Shown piece after piece: positions 1-27,000 of a stretch of 64,000 nucleotides of DNA. The stretch is from positions 1,912,661-1,976,660 of the forward strand of contig NW_019091404.1 of the NCBI RefSeq assembly GCF_001949145.1, given 5' to 3'. The first letter of the stretch is position 1. Every line of letters starts with the position of its first letter. Under the pieces are notes generated by a model, which was given only the letters and a program-made list of their open reading frames with translations, was not told the origin of the DNA and searched no databases. The stretch comes from Acanthaster planci. Taxonomy: Eukaryota; Echinodermata; Asteroidea; Valvatida; Acanthasteridae. Made by a program: the position numbers and the translations under genes.

Positions 1-218
1 AACTCAGTGATGCCTCTTGTGGAATATCTACACTATGATGCTCTACTTGGATTATTGCCTAATTGGGGACACACAACCCATTTAGGAATAGCCTGGGAGC
101 ACTGCCATTCCAAACGGGACATTACTACTGGGCCCACACTGAATCTAACCATACATCCCTTAGAGGAACGGTCGAACATTTACAGTTTCTTTCAATTTCA
201 TTTTCCATATTCCTGCAC

Positions 219-2724
219 CTCTAACTCCTTGGCATCACAGACACCGTCGCGGTTAAGGTCCATGTTCTCCCTGAACTCCTTGATGCGTTCTCGCACCCAC
301 TCATCTTCCTGGGCAGCCTTCTCCAGCTCCTGGCTGCTCAGTTGAGGCAGGGAGACAAACTCAGCTAGCGTCAGCTTGGCATCGCCGTCCGAGTCTGCCA
401 ACGAGAAAAGCCAGAACAAAGCCAGTATGTCAGGCGTGAAATTACTGCTCACGGACTGCAACTCCAACTGTAACTAATAGATGTAGTTGGTGTCAGTCCA
501 ACTTGAAAATACAAATGACACCTCAGCTTTTTTTGCACTGTTATTAATATTTTGACTACAAAGGAAGACGGTTTGCAACCAATTTAGAGTTCAGTCTATA
601 CAACAACTGTTTCTCCAAGAAGAAGAATTTAAGGTTGGGGGGAATTTTTCAGCTGTTTCATAATTCAGCCGTTCCCCATGTTCCAGGCATTTGGAATTTA
701 TTTCTACAATTTTTTAATCTTTTGAACGGTTTGCAGACAATTAAGACATTTTAAAGGCCTAACTCAAAGGACATTTTTGTACAATTTTTGTACTTGGTGA
801 AAATCAGTTCAACAAGCCGCTCCTAAACATCACATAATCAGTTGTCAGACGACTTTTTAGGATTTGAGGATTCTTAAAGGAAAAAAACACAACTCACCAA
901 AGTCGTGCAGGAGTTCGTCCACCAGTAAGTTGAGCATGGACTTGCAGTGTTCAGGATGCAAGAAGGCTAGGAATTCCTCCTGGTTTAAGATGTCGTCATC
1001 GTCTTCATCTGCCCGGCTCCATCGATCCCGGTACACCAAGTAATCCTCTGTCGATTCCAAGAAAACGATGGGTACATCGGAAATATGAACCACCATCCGA
1101 AAGCCACTCAAGGAAGCAGTAGGTAATTCTGATGTTTGACAGTACCACCCCCCCTTCAAAGTCTACAGAAAGCTTTGGTAAGTCATGGGCAATAACAGCT
1201 GCGGAACTTCCCTGAACATGAACAGTAGAAGCTGAACTACTTCAGGGATATGACGTTACCTACTGCACTTGAGCCTGGTTTTGGACCATCCCTAACAACA
1301 CGTCTTATACAATTGAGCTTATAATGTGGCACTTCCTGGACAACACCCTGATGACAGTATGGTGCTGTAGAGCTCATAGGTTAGAGGTCATAGGTCATTT
1401 GCTCAAGTACAGATTTAAGGGAACCTCGCAGGTTTCTTACTGGTTTAAATGGGTATTGTTTTTTTGGTTTGATTAAAAGTACGGATTGGTTTTCCAAGTA
1501 CCTTCATCTTGACCCTTCAAAGCACCTGTCTCTTTCTTGAGTTCCTCAAAGGTTGCCTCCCCGTAACCTCTCTGCTTCAGAAACTGTTTACGATATTCGT
1601 CCCAATGGATCTTCCCTGTGAATATGTAACACATCATTTCACTGTGAGCAAAAATGGTGACTCTTGTTTCAGTGGATAACATCAAACACTTCTTTGTTGT
1701 TTACATCTGAAAAAATTTTTTTCTAATCACAATGAGTTACCATCGGAGTCTGTGTCAACGAAGGGGAAGATTTTCTTGCTCGCCTCCAGAGCCTCTTCAA
1801 AATGCTTTTCTGTCTGGAGAGAGATCCATTCCGTCAGCTCTTGCAGATCCAAATATTCATCTTTGTTGCTGTCCGCTCTGCAACCCGATAAAAAAAATTA
1901 CCCCAAACAATAAAAACTTGCAAGTGTTTCTATATATGAGGTTTTTCCTTCTGTCGACTTAATTCTTTGAAACATCATTTCACACTTCAAAAGCCTTCTG
2001 AAAATGTATGAAGGGCCGCAGAAACTTTATGACGAAGGTTTCATTCCAAGATTCCAAATGGCTGAAAACAACACACGTTCAGCTGTGAGCAATGATTTAG
2101 AGCTGCCTAGTACGGCGAAAGCTTGTACAGTGAAAACTGTTTAGGAGAGAACAAAAAATTGTGATATTGATAAGCTGAGAGATGCCAACTTGAACCCACA
2201 AATTTAGTAACAATGCAGGTACTTCTCTGCAGCACTCGGGGGGGGGGGTCACAGGTTCACATCCTGGTCTGGTCTGGTGAACTTTCTTTGTCCATTATAA
2301 AAATTGCACAATTAACAAACCACACTCACTTGGAAAATATCTCCATCAGTCTCCGTTTTCCTTCCCTTTCAGGGATGTTCTCAAAATCGGCATGATCGGG
2401 GCCCAGGAACACTTCCTGTTTGTATTCCTTATTCAGTTCCCCGCCCCGCATAAGCCGCACCCCATCGTTGTGGTTGGGCGGGGCTAGGTCCATCCCGTTC
2501 ACCTTGTTTGGGCTCGGCTGGCCTTCCTTCATCAGCCGCACCCGGTCTCTGCGGTCGTGCGGGACCAGGTTATTGAGGGCGGGGTCCCCACTCCTGTTGT
2601 TGGGGCCCACCTCCTGTTTGTCCTTGCCCAGTCTGCGGATGACGTTGGCGTCGTAGGTGTTGACCGACAGCAGGGCAATGAGGAGAAAAAATCGAAGGCA
2701 CTGCTTGCATATCGAGACCTTCAT
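219..2724 (-). CDS. SDF4: SDF4 / Cab45-like EF-hand Golgi protein (3' end outside window)
   Basis: Calcium-binding protein of the Golgi lumen, CREC/Cab45 family, which in vertebrates helps sort secretory cargo. Five coding exons read on the minus strand: 2330-2724, 1741-1877, 1502-1615, 898-1047 and 219-394. All junctions are GT..AG and keep frame, giving 324 codons before the window edge. Residues 1-25 form a signal peptide (MKVSICKQCLRFFLLIALLS). The stretch KQEVFLGPDHADFENIP followed by RRLMEIFSK is the family signature ahead of the first EF-hand. Acidic loops are visible: DSNKDEYLDLQE, DTDSDGKIHWDE, DEDDDDILNQEE followed by FLAFLHPEH, DSDGDAKLTLAE and DLNRDGVCDAKE. The last exon ends at a GTGCAG donor, so the final EF-hand and C terminus lie beyond base 1. 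No HEEF-type retention end is visible. The sequence matches my recollection of human SDF4 closely; a reticulocalbin or calumenin is less likely. Confidence 0.93.
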
Positions 2725-3227
2725 AGCTTCTCTTCTTCCTAAGGATAATTCCTGGCACTGAAGTTAGTCCAAAGTCAATACTGGATACTGTTTCTTCGGA
2801 CAATTTCAAATGCAGAACAGCCTGCAAGAAAACAACAAGGCTGACTCCACTTACCCATGACTTACCACAGTGTGCATCCCCTAGCATTCCTCCATGCATT
2901 AATTAATTAATCAGTTAGACTTTAATTTCAGTCATGCCAGTAAGATATCAGACATGCTGGATGCTAAGGTCTAATCACTACTTTTAATCAGCTAGTTTCA
3001 GCTAACAGTCCGCTAGAGTCTTTGCTCTGGGTCTTAATATTTACACATTATATATATTATTAACATACAATCATGACAACTGGCCTCTATGGCCTCATGT
3101 TATCCAGATGCGTACAAAATAGGTACAGCAGTGTTGGCTGGTAGTCACATGTGAATACATCGCAGTTCACAAAACAAGTGATTAGCCACTAAAATAATTT
3201 TATTCAAGTACACGAACTTGTACTTAC

Positions 3228-3330
3228 CTAACTCCAGGCTCGGTAATTGGTGGGGATTGACGAGATCAATGCAAACAAGATGCGGTATATTTCCGCAGCA
3301 CCACCACTACCAGAGAGGAAATGTGTAAGC
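3228..3330 (-). other. SDF4: Probable non-coding first exon / 5' UTR of SDF4
   Basis: On the minus strand a strong donor (TTAG|GTAAGTAC) sits at 3227/3228. A matching acceptor (CCTTAG) lies just upstream of the SDF4 ATG near 2740. This implies a 5' UTR exon of roughly 100 bases and an intron of about 0.5 kb. The transcription start is not visible; the 3330 limit is a guess. Confidence 0.4.
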
Positions 3331-5011
3331 TGAATTCCAACGTGTCCGGCAAACTAAAGAGGGCGCCCTTTAAGCTCACCGGTCAGAAAATAAGAAACGG
3401 TCGACTTGATAATTAAGTGACCAGTAAAATTCAACAGAGGTGGCCGATTTCAGTTCATAAACTGAAGTACCCCATAATGTTGATAAAGATGAAAACATGG
3501 GGAGGACTTTTGATTTCCGTTTTCAATTTCCCCCGATTACCACAAAATAAAAAATTATAAAATCTTAGTGAAGTAATCCACCCCAAAGCCCCTTTGATTG
3601 GCATCGGGTGGCCGGCCATGCACATGGTGAGATTTTGAACAAAGGGTGACATACAGCTACAAATAAGAGAATAAGTTATACCGTATACATGACTGCACAT
3701 TTTTACTGGAAATTTAATGAGTGCATTCAACATACATATACAATTACATTTACAATATGATGTAACTCAATATCTAGCCGATTGCATAATACTGTATGCT
3801 GTAAATGCATATCCAAATAGTTCCAGGAAGGAACAGCCCGCAACCCAATAAACAAACAAGCAAACAGGTGTAAATCACTCCCCCTAACAGGCACGTGGAA
3901 TTTCCCTTCTTGAAATAAAATATATCCTCATCCACTCTGACTTTTACATATTTACATTCTAGCTTAAAATCTTTCTTCTTAACTTGAACTTCAATCACTT
4001 CGACTCAATAACAACTTAATTCGGGACTAACGTGGCCTCTAGGTTTTGCTGACAAAAAATTTTCCATACATCACATGTATCTCCTCAAATTCCTTGCTCA
4101 CATACTTTCAGCACGCAAGGCATCCAACATTTCCTCAAAAAAAGTCAAATGAACAGCTCTATACAATAAATGCATCATTTTCCAGATAAGTAAAATGCAT
4201 ATATTGCTCACCTTTATGAATGTAGTTCTTTCTTGTAATGTGTATTCAAATTATCAATACACTTTCCGTTATACCACACCTAACCGTCTATAAATTGCAC
4301 TAAAATACAATAAGACTTGTACAAGTTTAGAACCGTGAAACCACAGACAAGTGTCAAAGATGCCAACTATTACAGCACATCATTCTGGAAAATGAGCTTT
4401 TTATTTCAAAGCAGTTGCAAAAGAAGTTGACGCGCGCATTGAAGTAGAAATAATGAGACGATGAAAATTTTGACCATCACCTCTTCATCTGATTGGATGG
4501 AATAAAATTGAGACTGAACACCACTAAGTTCAAAGTAGTAAACATTTGAACTTGAAGCTACGCTCTGACTGGACGGAATGAAGCATTAGATATTCCCTCC
4601 TCCTCACATCTTTTGATACTCCAATTTTGATTGGAGAATGTCAATCACATGATCATTATATGGTCAGAAATTATGTCTCAGATGTGCTTGCTTTGCTTGG
4701 ATTGGACGGATTAGAGGGAACTCTTGTACTCTTGGCATTTGATCAGAAAGGATTCACAAAACAATTGCTTGGCTCTGATTGAAAAATTAGCCATGTGAGG
4801 ATGTCTGATTGGACAGTAGCAGTCCTGTGACTATTCCAGTATAAGCGATCAGAAGCCAGAGAGAAACCATGACAAGAACCCAACCCACAGCACTGAATGC
4901 TGATTGGGTGATGCCAATTACATGATATGTACCCTGGGACCAAAATTCAGATCCTGATTGGACGTAGCACAAGTCATGTGATACCAGCTCTGGGAGCGTG
5001 ATTGGTCAGCA
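3331..5011. other. Spacer between SDF4 and MORN1, including MORN1 3' UTR and SDF4 upstream DNA
   Basis: No exon with supporting splice sites was found on either strand. The right part should hold the MORN1 3' UTR: a minus-strand AATAAA is present near 4400, about 600 bases past the stop. From about 4490 to 5010 the DNA contains an irregular series of GATTGG-centred units (separate entry). The rest is AT-rich and looks unique. Confidence 0.5.

Positions 5012-5012
<1 letters not shown>
4489..5012. repeat. Degenerate array of GATTGG-centred units
   Basis: Nine near-copies of CTGATTGGAC occur in the same orientation at about 4490, 4565, 4628, 4699, 4776, 4805, 4901, 4954 and 5000. Several are followed 15-30 bases later by a variant of CATGTGAT or CACATGATC. 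Spacing is irregular, mostly 45-96 bases. ATTGG is an inverted CCAAT core. The array sits just past the MORN1 stop and about 1.2-1.7 kb upstream of the presumed SDF4 start. It may be a decayed minisatellite or a cluster of NF-Y-type sites. Confidence 0.5.
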
Positions 5013-18026
<13,014 letters not shown>

Positions 18027-21005
18027 TTTACTACACAAGCAGCACCGACGCGTTTTGTAACGCCGGTTCTGAGTGGTCGGAGTGGCAAAAATAAGCGAAT
18101 ACAAATCACTTTGACATACAGGTCGGGCCCTTAGTCCTTGACAACGGAAGGGCTAGGGATGTACGAAAGGGGGCGGGGGCAAGTTTATTAAGAAGGGTGG
18201 AAATTACTTCTCGCTGAACATAAGTTCCTTTGGCAAATCGGTTTAGGTTTGAGGGAAAGCAGGGTCGCTTACTGAAAATGTCTAGCTCAAGCACCCTTCT
18301 AAGCTTCTTCTTCTCTGATTAGTTGCCCAGATGAACTTTAGATGTAGCTTGTGTAGGCTAACTAAAATGAATTAGGGCGTATATAAAATTTTTGATACAT
18401 GCTTGTCTACTTAATGTGCCTTCTGTAGTAATTAGGGGGATTCCTCCTTTTCTTTGAAAAGATGAAACTTTTAATCACGAGGCTTCGACATATCCGCACC
18501 TGGCATTCCCATTTCCAGTTTTTTTTCAGCCATGCTGTTTTTTCTCAGAGCATGGGGTGTCAAAAAGTCTGATTGGAGGCTAACATGAATATGGAATTAA
18601 ACAATCCAGGAAGTATTAATCCCAACACATGGATGACATTCGAACTGATTTGGGAAAGCTCATTCCACCGTGTACTTCATGCTCCAACCAAAACTTCTAG
18701 GCCTACAAAGCACCTTAGCAAGCATGTTGACCACAAACCGAGCAAAGCCACAAGAAATGCACTCATTCTTTGTTAGTCTTTACATCACCCAAAAGGAAAG
18801 AAAGGCAACTTTCATTTTGGACAAATGGTTTCGACATAGTAGTGCCTAGTAGTGTATGAAGTGTGCATATTGGAGGTAGGAAAAGGCTCTCCATGCTTTA
18901 GTGTGGCTGGCTTGAACTAGTTCTGTCGGACACGGATTGTCCAGCAGGTCATGTACTATATTTAGCTCGCAGTATCGGTGATTACAACATCCGGGACCGG
19001 TTCCTAGCGGTGTTGAAGATGACTGTGTACATCTGTTGCTGACAAGGGCAAAATAATTAATATGACCAATCTGCCGCCGTATCACGGCGTCACAGGTAGC
19101 TGAGGCCTCCATGCTGAGTCTGGGTTTCATCATTCCCGCCATGGTCATAATCGAGCTGCTATCGAGCTCAAATATTATGGGTAGGTATGACCCCAAAATA
19201 CATGGAAAGACATTCCTCCTTGCAAAAACGTCGTAAAAAATGAGATGCAGTGAATTTACCTGATGTGTCTATATACAAACCTCCTTCCCATTTTATATAG
19301 AATATTTCACACTATGGAAATTAAAATTACATCACAACAGTACACAAGAGTTCTATTTTCTCAAATAAAAATCACGTAACGGGACTTCGATCATCATCGC
19401 TTGCATTTTGACATCATAATGATGCAACAACCGTGAACGTCCTGCAATTCCCTCAGGATGGGTGAAGTGGCAGGGGTTTTGGGGGGGGGCAGTTTGTGTT
19501 TGTCTGATTCTTAGAAAACTGCAAACCTGACGTAAAATTTGAACCTGTTCCATGGAAAAATAGGCATACCGCTGAGATGTATAGTGTTGGCGCTGGGATG
19601 AGGGGTTGTATACCGGAAGCGGTGGGTCACCTCAAGGAAAATAAACCTGGCAAGGGAAAATGCCCTGTCTGCATGTAAGACCTGCGGTTAATGTCCCTCC
19701 CCCAGGTCCTTGGGCCGGGCCGCAATCTATGATCAGTCTTGTTATCCCATAGTCGGGCTCCGTTGATTATCTTTTTTATGTGCACATGTATTACGCCCGA
19801 CATTTGCTTTTTGTGAGCTACGGTACCTGGGCTGACAACAGGCCTTTGTCCAAAAATACGGCCACTAGTTATAGGCCTGCGTCACTGCGTGGCACCGTTG
19901 TACATGTACATGTATACGGCAAAGCTGGGTCTCGTATTCAGCGGGGTGTGTTGCTTTCTCCCCCGGCGGTTTTTGTTTGGTTTTTTTGTACAAAGAATAC
20001 TTCATATAGGTGAGTAGGAAAGGAAGTAATCGGTATATTGTTTATCAAATATTATCACTTAAACTACTAAAACACAACACTAGCAAATAAAAGCAAAGAT
20101 GTCGGGACCGTAAGGCTTTTGATATTCTTCTCACCCCAACATTATGTTGAATGAGCCCCCCCCCGACACACACCAAAAGCTGGTGGTTACGCCTCTCACA
20201 CTAAATTTAAGCTTAATCCTTCACCTCGCTTAATCCCCAAACAATCCAGTTTTCCAACCTTGGTTGGGCATAATTAGTGTCAGCATATGCTGCAAACTAT
20301 GGGACAGAGAGAACCCCCCCCCCGTGCCAGCGTTATAATGGTATCTTAGAAATTCTTTTCAGACATCTAGGGGTGTGTGTTAAGTAACAATAGGCTGGGG
20401 TGTGTGTAGAGGGATTGGACTTCTTGGGGGTACCCCTCTGTCCCACGGTGCCTGGTAGAGGCCTAAGTGTCAGTTGGTACTCCTCGACCAGCCCTGGACC
20501 TTTTTCGTCCACATACAAATAAAGGAAGAGTAGGCCTACCCACTTTCCCCCTTTCACCAAGATTCTTGGGTAACCCCCAAATTTGACAAGTTGGTCGATT
20601 CTTTTAACCACGCGCAAATTTGAGTGGATTTTCCACTCATGACCTCATAACCACAAAAAAGTGACGATCTGTTGTAATAGTTTCTATTTCCTCAGTGCAA
20701 ACTACAGGCGAATAAAACGCTTGCATTATTTCTTCCTTGTGTACAAATGAGAGTTAATACCAATAGCATGATGACCTAATGAACGTGACGACCGTGACTT
20801 CTAGTCTTGTCAATCGACGTCTTTGATTCGCCAGTACCAGGAAGCGACAGAGCCGCCCCTCCAATGAAAGTTATTTATGATTTGGTCGCGCTCTACCCTC
20901 TAACCTTTAAGAGCATAAAAGGGAGCACCAGTGATTGTTTTCGTCAGAGAAACGAAGTTTTGTTTTTGATTTCATACTGCGTCGACTTTGTGAACGAGTG
21001 AAATT
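18027..21005. promoter_or_regulatory. Divergent intergenic region between MORN1 and the EXOC3-like gene
   Basis: Nearly 3 kb between two divergently transcribed start codons. It must hold the MORN1 promoter near 18.1-18.3 kb and the EXOC3-like promoter near 20.8-21.0 kb, but no TATA box or other positional core element is convincing. Several poly-C/G runs occur, near 19485, 20155 and 20320. A 116-codon open frame at 18846-19196 on the minus strand has no splice or homology support. No repeat family from elsewhere in the window was recognised here. Confidence 0.45.
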
Positions 21006-24000
21006 ATGAAGAAAAAAGGACGAGTGCAGAAGGCGGGGAAAGACTTTCGGATGTTTTTTTCCAAGGTAAGCTCGTGACGGTGACGGTACACGTACACAGA
21101 ATCCAGCTGTGTTTTCTACGCATCATCATTAATTCTGTTCTCGACGTGCCCTCAGTTTTCTGTCTCTGTGATTTCAGGCTGATGTGAAGTAAACTTTGGC
21201 GAGGACCGGAAGCTGAAATTTAGATTTGGTGTCTATTTATCGTTTCTTTTTTTTTCTTTCATGTCTTGTTTCTTTGTTTGATATCTTGTCCGCTTCTGCT
21301 AGACAAGACCAAAAAAAAAGAGTAATCGAGACAAAAATCGTATTATTATAATTTACGTAATGCATATGAGTGTCTACATAAAATTAGTGTAATATTTGTT
21401 TTCCACTGTACCGTGTAACATTTCAATGTTAGGCCTACCTGTCATACTTAGAAAGAGGACTCGTGGTGAAGATTTTGAACTTTGTTGTCCACATTTCATG
21501 CTCAGTCTGGTTCTCGGCTTTGCCCACCGAAAACTAATTTATTTGCATCAAACCTGATAACTGTACTTCGCAATGAGCACGAACAGGCTAGAAAATTTAA
21601 GAAGAGTGGGTTATTCGACGTAAAACCGCCCCCATTAAGGAGAGGAATAACCTGTGTCCTTCCATCCCTATATATTTCGTATAAGATTTACCTGAAAACT
21701 AACCAATGCGTGTGTTAGTGGTTTGGTTTCCTTTTATTTATAGGCGAGAGTTCGTAGGTTTTAGGGATAACCCACGCAGACACGCCAATTTTACATTGCT
21801 TGACTAATTCGTTTTAAGACAGGGATTTAATTCACAATTCAAAGCCACAGACATGGTTTTCCTTGAGGCATACAATTTCTAAAGGACAGCAGAAAGTTTT
21901 ATAATGCGATTTTAATTATTTGTCTAACGCGTACACTCTTTTATTGAAGACAACAAAAAGTTTAGATCCCTGTTATTGTGTAACCCGATGTGCCCATGCA
22001 AAAAGGAACGGGGTTTCCCCATGACGTGGTTCCGCCTATGAAAATGAGCATGGGAACATATCTCGGCTTAACAGTCTAGTCGCTCTATCAGTGATGTACA
22101 TGTATTCACTTCTTGACTGATGTGTTAGCCGCTGCCCTCGTAACGTTCGATAAACGGACATCTTTTTCATGGATGAATCTACATCGGCAGACAACAGTCT
22201 AGGTATTTATACCGTATTAGGAAGAGAGAACTCATTGAATTATAGCTTGCCTTGTTTTTTTGGCTCGAACGGACATCTCAGTCAAGCTCCCCTAGCCGCT
22301 GTTCTCCATGACAGGCTTGGCAGATGTATGCATTACCGTGTAGGCTTTTGCATGCAGTGAGAGTATGCAGCATACATTACATGTCTAATAATAATCGCGT
22401 GTACCGACCTCTCTCTTGTATATAAACAATGAACATTGACAGCCATTTCGTATGGGCGGCCGGCGTGTCATCATGAATTCAGTCGTGGTTGGCCAAAGCT
22501 CTTGACCAATTTAGGGTACGCCATTTGAAAAATGGGCATTATATTATAGTGGGCATTATAAATCAGCTTGCATTATTATGCAAAACGGGGCATGACGCAA
22601 TTGCAATGATGATAGAGAACACCATGCGGGAAAGTGAAGGCCGGGTCTCTGACGTTTGCTGCATGAAGATCTGTAATTCGATGCAAATTTGGGCTTGCAG
22701 TGCTCAGCCTGGCATTATCATGATGTTTTGTCAAAGACTGCGCAGGCTTTTCAATCAAAATGCACGGTCTAAAAGTCGCGTCTGGACCACCTGCGGGCCT
22801 ACTACAGTAAAGCTGCATTTTTTGGAACATTAAAATTGGAACTGTCACAGCATCAAGACACGTGACTTTCTGAGCAGCATGCACACGCGTGTAACTCTAA
22901 ATTCTTTTCTAGTTTAGGCAGAATAATTTACCACCAGTTGCGCTTCGCACCGTTTTCCAGGAAGTTACTGTCACGGTTAAGTGCACCTTTTTGGACGCAA
23001 CGTGACGTCATCTATGTTTTGTTCACCTCCACTTTTGAGACTAAAATAGGAACGAAACACTGAAACGAAATTTACGTCACGGGAGGATTCTAATAATGGC
23101 CAAGATAAACCTACCTTTTGAAAGTGTCGTTCGGCAGCTAATGGTAATCGTGTCCTTGGTCGCATTACATTGGGTGACTTTTGTACCCTGAGCTCACAAG
23201 TTTGTATGCATAGAATGTATCCTCGTATTACGATGTACGTAAACGAGGAGTGCATGTTATGTGCACAAAGAACACCGACCGTCATTATATACAGTATTAT
23301 ACTGTTGATCCATGAAGGTGACTGTTTACAACTCAACCAGCTTGGGAGGTGCCATAAGGTGCAATTATTATCGTCTAACCATTTCACTCTCGGCAGCTTT
23401 TGTTTTGCATCATCACCCCGGCTTGTGTGGTAGTTACATAAAATCCCGTATTTCTGGCTGTCATGTACTGTACTAGAATACTTCCTGGACATATTGAGCA
23501 TCCATCGATAGCACCAACAGGATGGGCCTGTCTATTAAAGACAGGACAACCTGACGACCTGTTTAAGTGGCCGAATACAGGTGCTTTATGTGGAGGGGTT
23601 TCTCATGCTAGAACGCTCTTGTCCTGTGGAAGAGGATCAGGCTAGAACTTTTACCCAACGTCGCCCATTTTAATAATCTGGGCTTCCACAATAGATTTAT
23701 CCAGTTTGGTTGGGATACCAATCCCAAGTTGATTTCGAAATTTCCCTTCAACTTCAAAGCAAGCTCATTCAAGCTTGAGGGCAGGCCGTCTAGCGCTGTA
23801 ACTTTTTTACGCGACTGATACATATTGACTAACGTCTAAAGAAAGCTTTATCGAGCCTGAGTAAAGAGGGTTTCCAATTTCTTCTGTGTTTCAGCAGAAG
23901 AAACCTAGTCTCACGATCACGATGGAACGTCGACCATCTGCGAACCAAAGTGACAATCTTTGGAGAAATTACAAGAAGTAAGTAGACCTATTAACTATTT

Positions 24001-27000
24001 GTATATTGTGCCATTACTGGGTCGATTAGTCAAAATTAGAGTCCCGTATTCATGGTCCGATAGCAAAAATGAGACGAACAAGAAATGGACTTGTGCAAAA
24101 CGGAAGATCTCAGTTAAAAACTGAAATGCCGAGTGGTGAGATACCGTGGACCAAGTTTATCACTTCATGGAAATTTTGGAGAGTTTCATCTCCCAGGTTC
24201 TCAATCTGTGGCTATTGAAGATCCAACAGCTTTAATCATGCTCCTCTGCAGCTGATACCATGCATAAGCTGAGTACGGGTTGGGTAAGGCTATAAAGAGG
24301 GGTCATTTATAGAGCCGACCATCTTGATGCCGAGGAGATGATGATCTTATTAGTGAAAGCTGTTCTTGGTCTTCATGGGGTTTTTCTGACATCTATTATT
24401 AATAACGGGTCAATATCTGTAGTTTTTCACAGCAAAAATGGTAAACATGTAATAGTTTACTAGCTTCAAGGTAATTTCAGTGCTGTTCCGTCGTCCACTA
24501 AAGTTTTTTTTGGGGGGGAAAAGAAATTGGACTTTACAATGTCCACATTTCTGATATTGACAGTATCTTCGTAAATTGTCTCCTACAGATTAGAATACCT
24601 CGAGACTTGCCGAGGCGAGATTTTGGATGGGGTCCACAGGGAGCTGACCAAGATCGATGAAACAGACACGGAAACGAAGGTGAGAGCTCCAGTTCGTTAC
24701 TGTGCATTTTGTGTTAAACTGTAGCATAAATGGGGAGTCAGGTGTCTCTACCCTTGTCTTCTACCTCTGCAGCCCGGGTTCGAATCTCACCTAGGTCTGC
24801 ATATATCGATTGGATTCCCACTCCTATGGTTTTCCCTGGATAAATTGATCCGGAGTTCTCTAAAACTGAACATTTCTTTATTGCCTTTTTCACTGTGGCT
24901 GAGTTCGAGCGACTTGTTCTCGTATGTTCACGAACAGCTTGATTCGTTGTTCTTGGGTCGGCTGCTCGAACGCCGGGAACATACAACCGGTTGTCGCCGA
25001 TAGTTAGTGACAAGCAACATTCAATATGGCGGCGTCCATGTACGTTATTCGATAGTTAATGTTTGGATAACTAGGCTGAATTCTTTCTATTTAAACAGGA
25101 CCATTCTTTTTTGTGTCACGGAAAATTAGCGATATTAATTTTGCAAAACTCCTTTGTCTCTAGCTTTTTAAGCCATCTCTCTACTTTTTGCAGCTGTTCA
25201 AAAATCTAAACATCACGAGTTTTTCTGTGTGTTCCTGTAAAACCCTGACGAGGAGGTGGGGTGTGATCCTGTTCCGAGAACAGTGTTCTTGAGTCATGTT
25301 CCCACTGTTCGAGCGCGAGAACAAGAAACACGGTCAAGAACTCGACCTAAGAGGGCCCCACATGATCAACTTTCGCTGGATTATGACAATGTATAAACAG
25401 ATGACATGTTTTCAGTTGAAGCACTGTGATTCTTAGAATTGAAGTAGATTGTTCGGTATGGCGGTACCACATGGGGGTGGGGTTGATGGAGGGGGCGGTG
25501 TCAACAAATCCTACACAGGATCATGAAAGAAAGTATCACGAAGCTGTCACTTTTATAAACAGGAATCTACACAGATCGGGAACCAAAGTAAGATAAGAAA
25601 ACTCACGTAAATGGTGGCTGGTTCCGGAACAAACACTTGATAAGTTCTTTTCCTTTTTGGTTCTTTAACAGATACGGAGTGAGTCATTTCAAGGTGTCAA
25701 AAATGAATCGGTGAGTTAAACACGATTTGTTTACATTAACATTTGAGATAAGGCGTATATATTTATTGTTGTAAAAGATGAAATACATGTATGTGTGTAT
25801 AATCAGGTGCTGTGTGCACCCAAGAACTTGCCAAAGCATCCCAAACCACTTTTTTTCTCTTCGGCCACAGGCGGGATGTACACATGCATTGATTCAATGA
25901 CAAATATTAGGAAAATTACACAATTCTACCGATTAACATTGATGGGCCGATGACGTCACTTTACATCAAATCATGCAATGAGGAGAATTGTATTCCTTCA
26001 CGTTCTGGTGGCACTTTTGCCTGCTAAACACAATGAGTTCTAACATGCCTGTCCCTTATAGTTCACAGAAGTCAACATTCAATGAAGGTTATGAGGTGTG
26101 AATAGTTGACGAGCCTGGCTCACGTCACTGACCCCTGATTTTGTCTGCAACGAAAGAAAGTTCATTTATAATTCCTATACCCTTACAACAACGCACTAGT
26201 TACAGAAATAGGCCCACAAGCTTGATTTATGATGTCGGGTTTTTAGGAAATGGGAAGAGACATTGTAAATTGTGGGATTAGCGTTTCAAATGCTGATATG
26301 TAAACAAAATTATGATTATTTAAAGAAAGAATTATTCGTGGGAACTATGCGCGCAAAAATGATCAGAAAATGTTTGTTTTGAGCACGATCCGGTCTATTT
26401 TGTTGCTGGAATAACTGCTTATTTATACCCAACTGAATCAGTAGAATTAAAAAATAGACGAGACAGTGAAATTCATTCAGACAGTCATGTACAAAGAGTT
26501 CCTGTTCGAGATATCCCTCTTAAAACTCATTCAATCGACGGTAGGTTAGAGAGGTCTTTGGCTTTAGTTTCCAAGTAGTCATGGTGATAGAATGATACCT
26601 GATGACTTGTCAGAAATATGAGAATCTAGTCTTGTAATGCACATGGATATTCGAAGAAAAGTCAGAAAACAGAGTAGAGAACAGGCAGCAGTGGTAGGTC
26701 GCACATGTATGTGTGTTGAACCACAGCAGCCACACAAGTTGTAAAAATGGTCGTCTGCAGTGGCATGGATTGGAAAAGCTTATGATAACCTTGGACGGTG
26801 CTGGGGTTTCAACTTGCCAGACATTTTACTGTGGGAACGTACACTCCCTCGGGTGTTTTCAATGTAACAATTCCAGGAAAACAATAGACTTCATCATTCA
26901 GGAAATCTGAAGGCTATATAAATAAATACTCGAAAAAAAGATTCCGGGACCGTCGTAAATCCTATTTTGATTTATTTTTTCTGTCCTCAAAGAATCCTGA

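Noticed and set aside
18846-19196. Minus-strand open frame of 116 codons between MORN1 and EXOC3-like
   Set aside because: It has no recognisable motif, no partner exon and no consistent donor or acceptor. It might be a transposon scrap, but this cannot be supported.
22977-23501. Minus-strand open frame of 174 codons
   Set aside because: It is antisense inside intron 1 of the EXOC3-like gene, with unlike-protein composition and no splice or homology support.
24749-24830. Second SINE or tRNA, from the B-box-like GGTTCGAATCTC
   Set aside because: No matching A box at the right distance and no recognisable body. One motif is not enough.
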